From NCBI RefSeq assembly GCF_032854445.1, contig NW_027017984.1:1-64000 (forward strand): a stretch of DNA of 64,000 bases. Reading direction: 5' to 3'. A program made the translations under genes and the position numbers. The DNA is from Liolophura sinensis (taxonomy: Eukaryota; Mollusca; Polyplacophora; Chitonida; Chitonidae). Below the pieces are notes generated by a model. It did no database searches and had not been told where the DNA came from. It saw nothing but the letters and a program-made list of their open reading frames with translations. Shown here one piece after another: positions 1-12,300 of this stretch. Each line of letters begins with the position of its first letter. Position 1 is the stretch's first letter.

Positions 1-3000
1 TGGTCATTACTATATTCAACTTTTGACTATAAGTTATGTGCCCTTCGGTAGACCAGAAGACGTCAAATCTTTGGCTAAGCCCATTTAACTCACCCAGCAA
101 TTGCCTTACTTCTAAGTGCAAGACAATCTTAATGTCTTTATCTACGTGTAGAAAAACCACACCATTTGTACGTGAAAAACACAAGGTACTTGATACAGTC
201 TGCTGTAAAAAGTACAACTGAACACTGACCCACTTCAGTAAGGTGCCAAAAGATGCGGATTGAGCCAGGCATCGGCAGCTGTTGAAAAATTGCAAATTTC
301 CCTGGTTTCCATGGAGTAAGAGCCGTTGCTGGGCACGTGATTATGACATAAATAATCATTCAATTGTCACTACAGCCAACAGTATTGGTCGGAGAGCAAC
401 GCGGATTGCACCATTCGATTTCTCGTCACAAAATACGTCGGATTAGGCTCTTACTAGTAGCATTGGAACAATTTTTCCACTTTTGCATTTTTACCTGGTC
501 TTTTTGTTAATGAAATCGGCTACACTGTACTCTGTACAATCGCGACTGGTTCATTACTATATTCAACTTTTGACTATAAGTTACGTGCCCTTCGGTAGCC
601 CAGAAGACCTGAAATCTTTGGGCCAAGCCCATTTAACTCACCCAGCAATTGTCTTACTTCTAAGTCCAAGACAATCTTAATGTCTTTATCTACGTGTAGA
701 AAAACCAGACCATTGTACATAAAAAACACAAGGTACTTGATACAGTCTGCTGTAAAAAGTACAACTAAACACTGACGCACATTTTTAAAGTGCCAAAAGA
801 TGCAGAATTGGGCCAGGCATCGGCAGCTGTTAAAAAATTGCAAATATCCCTGGTTTCCATGGAGTAAGAGCCGTTGCTGGGCACGTGATTATGACATTAA
901 TGATCAATAAATTGTCGCTACAGCCAAAAGTATTGGTCGGAGAGCAACGCGGTTTGCACCATTCGATTTCTCGTCACAAAATACGTCGGATTAGCCTCTT
1001 ACTAGTAGCACTGGAACAGTTTTTTCCACTTTTGCATTTTGCTTCGTCTTTGTGTTAATTGAAATCGGCTAAACTGTACTCTGTACAATCGCGACTGGTC
1101 ATTACTATATTCAACTTTTGACTATAAGTTATGTGCCCTTCGGTAGCCCAGAAGACGTCAAATCTTTCGGCTAAGCCCATTTAACTCACCCAGCAATTGT
1201 CTTACTTCTAAGTCCAAGACAATCTCAATGTCTTTATCTACGTGTAGAAAAAACCAGACCATTTGTACATAAAAAACACAAGGTACTTGATACAGTCTGC
1301 TGTATAAAGTACAACTAAACACTGACCCACACTTATAAGGTGCCAAAAGATGTGGAATTGAGCCAGGCATCGGCAGCTGTTGAAAAATTGCAAATTTCCC
1401 TGGTTTCCATATAGTAAGAGCCGTTGCTGGGCACGTGATTATGACATAAATGATCATTCAATTGTCACTACAGGCAAAAGTATTGGTCGGAGAGCAACGC
1501 GGGTTTGCACCCATTCGATTTGTCGTCACGAAATACGTCGGATTAGCCTCTTACCAGCAGCACTGGAACAGTTTGTCCACTTTTGCATTTTTGCCTGGTC
1601 TTTTTGTTAATTGAAACCGGCTACACTGCACTCTGTACAATCGCGACTGGTCATTACTATATTCAACTTTTGACTATAAGTTATGTGCCCTTCGGTAGCC
1701 CAGAAGACGTCAAATCTTTGGGCTAAGCCCTTTAACTCACCCAGCAATTGCCTTACTTCTAAGTGCAAGACAATCTCAATGTCTTTATCTACGTGTAGAA
1801 AAACCACACCATTTGTACGTGAAAAACACAAGGTACTTGATACAGTCTGCTGTAAAAAGTACAACTGAACACTGACCCACTTCAGTAAGGTGCCAAAAGA
1901 TGAGAATTGAGCCAGGCATCTGCAGCTGTTGAAAAATTGCAAATTTCCCTGGTTTTCCATGGAGTAAGAGCCGTTGCTGGGCACGTGATTATGGACATAA
2001 ATGATCATTCAATTGTCACTACAGGCAAAAGTATTGGTCGGAGAGCAACGCGGTTTGCACCATTCGATTTCTCGTCACAAAATACGTCGGATTAGCCTCT
2101 TACTAGTAGCACTGGAACAGTTTTTCCACTTTTGCATTTTTGCTTCGTGTTTTTGTTAATTGAAATCGGCTACACTGTACTCTGTACAATCGCGACTGGT
2201 CATTACTATATTCAACTTTTGACTATAAGTTATGTGCCCTTCGGTAGCCCAGAAGACGTCAAATCTTTGGGCTAAGCCCACTTAACTCACCCAGCAATTG
2301 CCTTACTTCTAAGTGCAAGACAATCTTAATGTCTTTATCTACGTGTAGAAAAACCACACCATTTGTACGTGAAAAACACAAGGTACTTGATACAGTCTGC
2401 TGTAAAAAGTACAACTGAAACACTGACCCACTTCAGTAAGGTGCCAAAAGATGCAGAATTGAGCCAGGCATCGGCAGCTGTTGAAAAATTGCAAATTTCC
2501 CTGGTTTCCATGGAGTAAGAGCCGTTGCTGGGCACGTGATTATGACATAAATGATCATTTCAATTGTCGCTACAGCCAAAAGTATTGGTCGGAGAGCAAC
2601 GCGGTTTGCACCATTCGATTTCTCGTCACAAATACGTCGGATTAGCCTCTACCAGCAGCACTGGAACAGTTTTTCCACTTTTGCATTTTTACCTGGTCTT
2701 TTTGTTAATTGAAATCGGCTACACTGTACTCTGTACAATCGCGACTGGTCATTACTATATTTAACTTTTGACTATAAGTTATGTGCCCTTCGGTAGCCCA
2801 GAAGATGTCAAATCTTTGGGCTAAGCCCATTCAACTCACCCAGCAATTGCCTTACTTCTAAGTGCAAGACAATCTCAATGTCTTTATCTACGTGTAGAAA
2901 AACCACACCATTTGTACGTGAAAAACACAAGGTACTTGATACAGTCTGCTGTAAAAAGTACAACTGACCACAGACCCAGATGAATAAGGTGCCAAAAGAT

Positions 3001-6000
3001 GCGGAATTGAGCCAGGCATCGGCAGCTGTTAAAAATTGCAAATATCCCTGGTTTCCATGGAGTAAGAGCCGTTGCTGGGCACGTGATTATGACATCAATG
3101 ATCATTGATCTGTCGCTACAGCCAAAAGTATTGGTCGGAGAGCAACGCGGTTTGCACCATTCGATTTGTCGTCACAAAATACGTCGGATTAGCCTCTTAC
3201 TAGTAGCACTGGAACAGTTTTTCCACTTTTGCATTTTTGCTTCGTCTTTTTGTTAATTGAAATCGGCTAAACTGTACTCTGTACAATCGCGACTGGTCAT
3301 TACTATATTCAACTTCTGACTATAAGTTATGTGCCCTTCGGTAGCCCAGAAGACGTCAAATCTTTGGGCTAAGCCCATTTAACTCACCCAGCAATTGTCT
3401 TACTTCTAAGTGCAAGACAATCTCAATGTCTTTATCTACGTGTAGAAAAAACCACACCATTTGTACGTAAAAAATAAAAGGTTCTTGATACAGTCTGCTG
3501 TAAAAAGTACAACTAAACACTGACCCACATTTATAAGGTGCCAAAAGATGTGGAATTGGGCCAGGCATCGGCAGCTGTTAAAAAATTGCAAATATCCCTG
3601 GTTTCCATGGAGTAAGAGCCGTTGCTGGGCACGTGATTATGACATCAATGATCATTGATCTGTCGCTACTGCCAAAAGTATTGGTCGGAGAGCAACGCGG
3701 TTTGCACCATTCGATTTCTCGTCACAAAATACGTCGGATTAGCCTCTTACTAGTAGCACTGGAACAGTTTTTCCACTTTTGCATTTTTGCTTCGTGTTTT
3801 TGTTAATTGAAATCGGCTACACTGTACTCTGTACAATCGCGACTGGTCATTACTATATTCAACTTTTGACTATAAGTTATGTGCCCTTCGGTAGCCCAGA
3901 AGACGTCAAATCTTTGGGCTAAGCCCACTTAACTCACCCAGCAATTGCCTTACTTCTAAGTGCAAGACAATCTTAATGTCTTTATCTACGTGTAGAAAAA
4001 CCACACCATTTGTACGTGAAAAACACAAGGTACTTGATACAGTCTGCTGTAAAAAGTACAACTGAACACTGACCCACTTCAGTAAGGTGCCAAAAGATGC
4101 AGAATTGAGCCAGGCATCGGCAGCTGTTGAAAAATTGCAAATTTCCCTGGTTTCCATGGAGTAAGAGCCGTTGCTGGGCACGTGATTATGACATAAATGA
4201 TCATTCAATTGTCGCTACAGCCAAAAGTATTGGTCGGAGAGCAACGCGGTTTGCACCATTCGATTTCTCGTCACAAAATACGTCGGATTAGCCTCTTACC
4301 AGCAGCACTGGAACAGTTTTTCCACTTTTGCATTTTTACCTGGTCTTTTTGTTCATTGAAATCGGCTACACTGTACTCTGTACAATCGCGACTGGTCATT
4401 ACTATATTTAACTTTTGACTATAAGTTATGTGCCCTTCGGTAGCCCAGAAGATGTCAAATCTTTCGGCTAAGCCCATTCAACTCACCCAGCAATTGCCTT
4501 ACTTCTAAGTGCAAGACAATCTCAATGTCTTTATCTACGTGTAGAAAAACCACACCATTTGTACGTGAAAAACACAAGGTACTTGATACAGTCTGCTGTA
4601 AAAAGTACAACTGACCACAGACCCACATGAATAAGGTGCCAAAAGATGCGGAATTGAGCCAGGCATCGGCAGCTGTTAAAAAATTGCAAATATCCCTGGT
4701 TTCCATGGAGTAAGAGCCGTTGCTGGGCACGTGATTATGACATCAATGATCATTGATCTGTCGCTACAGCCCAAAAGTATTGGTCGGAGAGCAACGCGGT
4801 TTGCACCATTCGATTTGTCGTCACAAAATACGTCGGATTAGCCTCTTACTAGTAGCACTGGAACAGTTTTTCCACTTTTGCATTTTTGCTTCGTCTTTTT
4901 GTTAATTGAAATCGCTAAACTGTACTCTGTACAATCGCGACTGGTCATTACTATATTCAACTTCTGACTATAAGTTATGTGCCCTTCGGTAGCCCAGAAG
5001 ACGTCAAATCTTTGGGCTAAGCCCATTTAACTCACCCAGCAATTGTCTTACTTCTAAGTCCAAGACAATCTCAATGTCCTTATCTACGTGTAGAAAAACC
5101 ACACCATTTGTACATAAAAAACACAAGGTACTTGATACAGTCTGCTGTAAAAAGTACAACTAAACACTGACCCACACTTATAAGGTGCCAAAAGATGTGG
5201 AATTGGGCCAGGCATCGGCAGATGTTAAAAAATTGCAAATATCCCTGGTTTCCATGGAGTAAGAGCCGTTGCTGGGCACGTGATTATGACATCAATGATC
5301 ATTGATCTGTCGCTACAGCCAAAAGTATTGGTCGGAGAGCAACGCGGTTTGCACCATTCGATTTGTCGTCACAAAATACGTCGGATTAGCTTCTTACTAG
5401 TAGCACTGGAACAGTTTTTCCACTTTTGCATTTTTATCTGGTCTTTTTGTTAATTGAAATCGGCTAAACTGCACTCTGTACAATCGCGACTGGTCATTAC
5501 TATGTTCAACTTTTGACTATAAGTTATGTGCCCTTCGGTAGCCCAGAAGACGTCAAATCTTTCGGCTAAGCCCATTTAACTCACCCAGCAATTGCCTTAC
5601 TTCTAAGTGCAAGACAATCTTAATGTCTTTATCTACGTGTAGAAAAACCACACCATTTGTACGTGAAAAACACAAGGTACTTGATACAGTCTGCTGTAAA
5701 AAAGTACAACTGAACACTGACCCACTTCAGTAAGGTCCCAAAAGATGCAGAATTGAGCCAGGCATCGGTAGCTGTTGAAAAATTGCAAATTTCCCTGGTT
5801 TCCATGGAGTAAGAGCCGTTGCTGGGCACGTGATTATGACATAAAAGATTATTCAATTGTCACTACAGCCAAAAGTATTGGTCGGAGAGCAGCGCCGTTT
5901 GCACCATTCGATTTCTCGTCACAAAATACGTCGGATTAGCCTCTTACCAGCAGCACTGGAACAGTTTTTCCACTTTTGCATTTTTGCCTGGTCTTTTTGT

Positions 6001-8236
6001 TAATTGAAATCGGCTACACTGTACTCTGTACAATCGCGACTGGTCATTACTATATTCAACTTTTGACTATAAGTTATGTGCCCTTCGGTAGCCCAGAAGA
6101 CGTCAAATCTTTCGGCTAAGCCCATTTAACTCACCCAGCAATTGCCTTACTTCTAAGTGCAAGACAATCTCAATGTCTTTATCTACGTGTAGAAAAACCA
6201 CACCATTTGTACGTGAAAACCACAAGGTATGTGATACAGTCTGCTGTAAAAAGTACAACTAAACACTGACCCACATTTATAAGGTGCCAAAAGATGTGGA
6301 ATTGGGCCAGGCATCGGCAGCTGTTAAAAAATTGCAAATATCCCTGGTTTCCATGGAGTAAGAGCCGTTGCTGGGCACGTGATTATGACATCAATGATCA
6401 TTGATCTGTCGCTACAGCCAAAAGTATTGGTCGGAGAGCAACGCGGTTTGCACCATTCGATTTCTCGTCACAAAATACGTCGGATTAGCCTCTTACTAGT
6501 AGCATTGGAACAGTTTTTCCACTTTTGCATTTTTGCTTCGTCTTTTTGTTAATTGAAATCGGCTAAACTGTACTCTGTACAATCGCGAATGGTGATTACT
6601 ATATTCAACTTTTGACTATAAGTTATGTGCCCTTCGGTAGCCCAGAAGACGTCAAATCTTTGGGCTAAGCCCATTTAACTCACCCAGCAATTGCCTTACT
6701 TCTAAGTGCAAGACAATCTTAATGTCTTTATCTACGTGTAGAAAAACCACACCATTTGTACGTGAAAAACACAAGGTACTTGATACAGTCTGCTGTAAAA
6801 AGTACAACTGAGCACTGACCCACTTCAGTAAGGTCCCAAAAGATGCAGAATTGAGCCAGGCATCGGCAGCTGTTGAAAAATTGCAAATTTCCCTGGTTTC
6901 CATGGAGTAAGAGCCGTTGCTGGGCACGTGATTATGACATAAATGATCATTCAATTGTCACTACAGCCAAAAGTATTGGTCGGAGAGCAACGCGGATTGC
7001 ACTATTCGATTTCTCGTCACAAAATACGTCGGATTAGCCTCTTACCAGCAGCACTGGAACAGTTTGTCCACTTTTGCATTTTTGCCTGGTCTTTTTGTTA
7101 ATTGAAATCGGCTACACTGTACTCTGTACAATCGCGACTGGTCATTACTATATTCAACTTTTGACTATAAGTTATGTGCCCTTCGGTAGCCCAGAAGACC
7201 TCAAATCTTTGGGCTAAGCCCATTTAACTCAACCAGCAATTGCCTTACTTCTAAGTGCAAGACAATCTCAATGTCTTTATCTACGTGTAGAAAAACCACA
7301 CCATTTGTACGTGAAAACCACAAGGTATGTGATACAGTCTGCTGTAAAAAGTACAACTGAACACTGACCCACTTCAGTAAGGTGCCAAAAGATGCGGAAT
7401 TGAGCCAGGCATCGGCAGCTGTTGAAAAATTGCAAATTTCCCTGGTTTCCATATAGTAAGAGCTGTTGCTGGGCACGTGATTATGACATAAATGATCATT
7501 CATTTGTCACTACAGGCAAAAATATTGGTCGGAGAGCAACGCGGTTTGCACCATTCGATTTCTCGTCACAAAATACGTCGGATTAGCCTCTTACCAGCAG
7601 CACTGGAACAGTTTTTCCACTTTTGCATTTTTGCCTGGTCTTTTTGTTAATTGAAATCGGCTACACTGTACTCTGTACAATCGCGACTGGTCATTACTAT
7701 ATTCAACTTTTGACTATAAGTTATGTGCCCTTCGGTAGCCCAGAAGACGTCAAATCTTTGGGCTAAGCCCATTTAACTCACCCAGCAATTGCCTTACTTC
7801 TAAGTGCAAGACAATCTCAATGTCTTTATCTACGTGTAGAAAAACCACACCATTTGTACGTGAAAACCACAAGGTATGTGATACAGTCTGCTGTAAAAAG
7901 TACAACTGAACACTGACCCACTTCAGTAAGGTGCCAAAAGATGCGGAATTGAGCCAGGCATTGGCAGCTGTTGAAAAATTGCAAATTTCCCTGGTTTCCA
8001 TATAGTAAGAGCCGTTGCTGGGCACGTGATTATGACATAAATGATCATTCAATTGTCACTACAGGCAAAAATATTGGTCGGAGAGCAACGCGGTTTGCAC
8101 CATTCGATTTGTCGTCACAAAATACGTCGGATTAGCCTCTTACCAGCAGCACTGGAACAGTTTTTCCACTTTTGCATTTTTGCCTGGTCTTTTTGTTAAT
8201 TGAAATCGGCTACACTGTACTCTGTACAATCGCGAC

Positions 8237-8785
8237 TGGTCATTACTATATTCAACTTTTGACTATAAGTTATGTGCCCTTCGGTAGCCCAGAAGACGTC
8301 AAATCTTTGGGCTAAGCCCATTTAACTCACCCAGCAATTGTCTTACTTCTAAGTCCAAGACAATCTCAATGTCTTTATCTACGTGTAGAAATACCAGACC
8401 ATTTGTACATAAAAAACACAAGGTACTTGATACAGTCTGCTGTAAAAAGTACAACTAAACACTGACCCACATTTATAAGGTGCCAAAAGATGTGGAATTG
8501 GGCCAGGCATCGGCAGCTGTTAAAAAATTGCAAATATCCCTGGTTTCCATGGAGTAAGAGCCGTTGCTGGGCACGTGATTATGACATCAATGATCATTGA
8601 TCTGTCGCTACAGCCAAAAGTATTGGTCGGAGAGCAACGCGGTTTGCACCATTCGATTTCTCGTCACAAAATACGTCGGATTAGCCTCTTACTAGTAGCA
8701 TTGGAACAGTTTTTCCACTTTTGCATTTTTGCTTCGTCTTTTTGTTAATTGAAATCGGCTAAACTGTACTCTGTACAATCGCGAA
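8237..8785 (+). repeat. Representative T-type satellite monomer
   Basis: A 549-bp unit with the box taaacactgacccacattta. T units differ from P along the whole monomer through linked variants: attgtcttacttctaagtcc, gtacataaaaaacac, gatgtggaattgggcc, gttaaaaaattgcaaatatc, gacatcaatgatcattgatc, tactagtagcac and ggctaaactg. Two dyads are stronger here than in P or W: a perfect 16-bp palindrome ATCAATGATCATTGAT, and an attgtctt/aagacaat hairpin. The box change creates a TAA in the minus-strand frame that is open in P and W units. About 26 of 99 monomers are T-type. Confidence 0.9.
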
Positions 8786-9334
8786 TGGTCATTACTATAT
8801 TCAACTTTTGACTATAAGTTATGTGCCCTTCGGTAGCCCAGAAGACGTCAAGTCTTTGGGCTAAGCCCATTTAACTCACCCAGCAATTGCCTTACTTCTA
8901 AGTGCAAGACAATCTTAATGTCTTTATCTACGTGTAGAAAAACCACACCATTTGTACGTGAAAAACACAAGGTACTTGATACAGTCTGCTGTAAAAAGTA
9001 CAACTGAGCACTGACCCACTTCAGTAAGGTCCCAAAAGATGCAGAATTGAGCCAGGCATCGGCAGCTGTTGAAAAATTGCAAATTTCCCTGGTTTCCATG
9101 GAGTAAGAGCCGTTGCTGGGCACGTGATTATGACATCAATGATCATTCAATTGTCACTACAGCCAAAAGTATTGGTCGGAGAGCAACGCGGATTGCACTA
9201 TTCGATTTCTCGTCACAAAATACGTCGGATTAGCCTCTTACCAGCAGCACTGGAACAGTTTGTCCACTTTTGCATTTTTGCCTGGTCTTTTTGTTAATTG
9301 AAATCGGCTACACTGTACTCTGTACAATCGCGAC
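8786..9334 (+). repeat. Representative P-type satellite monomer
   Basis: A 549-bp unit counted from the tggtcattac anchor. P units carry the box tgaacactgacccacttcag (this copy has tgagcactg), usually with gtgaaaaacac or gtgaaaaccac before it and gttgaaaaattgcaaatttc after it. Other constant landmarks are CCATGG in the tttccatggag segment, the E-box CACGTG in gggcacgtgatt, and a 10-bp AATGATCATT palindrome. On the minus strand P units keep an open frame of about 91-100 codons with no recognisable domain. The start point is arbitrary because a tandem repeat has no natural first base. Confidence 0.9.
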
Positions 9335-12300
9335 TGGTCATTACTATATTCAACTTTTGACTATAAGTTATGTGCCCTTCGGTAGCCCAGAAGACCTCAA
9401 ATCTTTGGGCTAAGCCCATTTAACTCAACCAGCAATTGCCTTACTTCTAAGTGCAAGACAATCTCAATGTCTTTATCTACGTGTAGAAAAACCACACCAT
9501 TTGTACGTGAAAACCACAAGGTATGTGATACAGTCTGCTGTAAAAAGTACAACTGAACACTGACCCACTTCAGTAAGGTGCCAAAAGATGCGGAATTGAG
9601 CCAGGCATCGGCAGCTGTTGAAAAATTGCAAATTTCCCTGGTTTCCATATAGTAAGAGCCGTTGCTGGGCACGTGATTATGACATAAATGATCATTCATT
9701 TGTCACTACAGGCAAAAATATTGGTCGGAGAGCAACGCGGTTTGCACCATTCGATTTCTCGTCACAAAATACGTCGGATTAGCCTCTTACCAGCAGCACT
9801 GGAACAGTTTTTCCACTTTTGCATTTTTGCCTGGTCTTTTTGTTAATTGAAATCGGCTACACTGTACTCTGTACAATCGCGACTGGTCATTACTATATTC
9901 AACTTTTGACTATAAGTTATGTGCCCTTCGGTAGCCCAGAAGACGTCAAATCTTTGGGCTAAGCCCATTTAACTCACCCAGCAATTGCCTTACTTCTAAG
10001 TGCAAGACAATCTCAATGTCTTTATCTACGTGTAGAAAAACCACACCATTTGTACGTGAAAACCACAAGGTATGTGATACAGTCTGCTGTAAAAAGTACA
10101 ACTGAACACTGACCCACTTCAGTAAGGTGCCAAAAGATGCGGAATTGAGCCAGGCATCGGCAGCTGTTGAAAAATTGCAAATTTCCCTGGTTTCCATATA
10201 GTAAGAGCCGTTGCTGGGCACGTGATTATGACATAAATGATCATTCAATTGTCACTACAGGCAAAAATATTGGTCGGAGAGCAACGCGGTTTGCACCATT
10301 CGATTTGTCGTCACAAAATACGTCGGATTAGCCTCTTACCAGCAGCACTGGAACAGTTTTTCCACTTTTGCATTTTTGCCTGGTCTTTTTGTTAATTGAA
10401 ATCGGCTACACTGTACTCTGTACAATCGCGACTGGTCATTACTATATTCAACTTTTGACTATAAGTTATGTGCCCTTCGGTAGCCCAGAAGACGTCAAAT
10501 CTTTGGGCTAAGCCCATTTAACTCACCCAGCAATTGTCTTACTTCTAAGTCCAAGACAATCTCAATGTCTTTATCTACGTGTAGAAATACCAGACCATTT
10601 GTACATAAAAAACACAAGGTACTTGATACAGTCTGCTGTAAAAAGTACAACTAAACACTGACCCACATTTATAAGGTGCCAAAAGATGTGGAATTGGGCC
10701 AGGCATCGGGAGCTGTTAAAAAATTGCAAATATCCCTGGTTTCCATGGAGTAAGAGCCGTTGCTGGGCACGTGATTATGACATCAATGATCATTGATCTG
10801 TCGCTACAGCCAAAAGTATTGGTCGGAGAGCAACGCGGTTTGCACCATTCGATTTCTCGTCACAAAATACGTCGGATTAGCCTCTTACTAGTAGCATTGG
10901 AACAGTTTTTCCACTTTTGCATTTTTGCTTCGTCTTTTTGTTAATTGAAATCGGCTAAACTGTACTCTGTACAATCGCGAATGGTCATTACTATATTCAA
11001 CTTTTGACTATAAGTTATGTGCCCTTCGGTAGCCCAGAAGACGTCAAGTCTTTGGGCTAAGCCCATTTAACTCACCCAGCAATTGCCTTACTTCTAAGTG
11101 CAAGACAATCTTAATGTCTTTATCTACGTGTAGAAAAACCACACCATTTGTACGTGAAAAACACAAGGTACTTGATACAGTCTGCTGTAAAAAGTACAAC
11201 TGAGCACTGACCCACTTCAGTAAGGTCCCAAAAGATGCAGAATTGAGCCAGGCATCGGCAGCTGTTGAAAAATTGCAAATTTCCCTGGTTTCCATGGAGT
11301 AAGAGCCGTTGCTGGGCACGTGATTATGACATCAATGATCATTCAATTGTCACTACAGCCAAAAGTATTGGTCGGAGAGCAACGCGGATTGCACCATTCG
11401 ATTTCTCGTCACAAAATACGTCGGATTAGCCTCTTACCAGCAGCACTGGAACAGTTTGTCCACTTTTGCATTTTTGCCTGGTCTTTTTGTTAATTGAAAT
11501 CGGCTACACTGTACTCTGTACAATCGCGACTGGTCATTACTATATTCAACTTTTGACTATAAGTTATGTGCCCTTCGGTAGCCCAGAAGACCTCAAATCT
11601 TTCGGCTAAGCCCATTTAACTCACCCAGCAATTGCCTTACTTCTAAGTGCAAGACAATCTCAATGTCTTTATCTACGTGTAGAAAAACCACACCATTTGT
11701 ACGTGAAAAACACAAGGTACTTGATACAGTCTGCTGTAAAAAGTACAACTGACCACAGACCCACATGAATAAGGTGCGAAAAGATGCGGAATTGGGCCAG
11801 GCATCGGCAGCTGTTGAAAAATTGCAAATTTCCCTGGTTTCCATGGAGTAAGAGCCGTTGCTGGGCACGTGATTATGACATAAATGATCATTCAATTGTC
11901 AATACAGCCAAAAGTATTGGTCGGAGAGCAACGCGGTTTGCACCATTCGATTTGTCGTCACAAAATACGTCGGATTAGCCTCCTACCAGCAGCACTGGAA
12001 CAGTTTTTCCACTTTTGCATTTTTGCCTGGTCTTTTTGTTAATTGAAATCGGCTACACTGCACTCTGTACAATCGAGACTGGGTCATTACTATATTCAAC
12101 TTTTGACTATAAGTTATGTGCCCTTCGGTAGCTCAGAAGACCTGAAATCTTTGGGCTAAGCCCATTTAACTCACCCAGCAATTGCCTTACTTCTAAGTGC
12201 AAGACAATCTCAATGTCATTATCTACGTGTAGAAAAACAACACCATTTGTACGTGAAAACCACATGGTACTTGATACAGTCTGCTGTAAAAAGTACAACT

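Larger units (their letters stand above)
6232..11600 (+). repeat. Higher-order repeat A: 4-monomer (2196-bp) unit, about 2.4 copies
   Basis: Monomers here follow T-P-P-P, T-P-P-P, T-P. Private variants recur at exactly 2196 bp: tgagcactg with aaggtccca at about 6805, 9001 and 11201; ggtatgtgatacag at about 7324 and 9520 (and 7873 and 10069); gtagaaataccagacc at about 8387 and 10583. The left end lies inside a chimeric monomer between 6232 and 6259. The right end is near 11600, where the next unit changes to W type. Confidence 0.85.
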
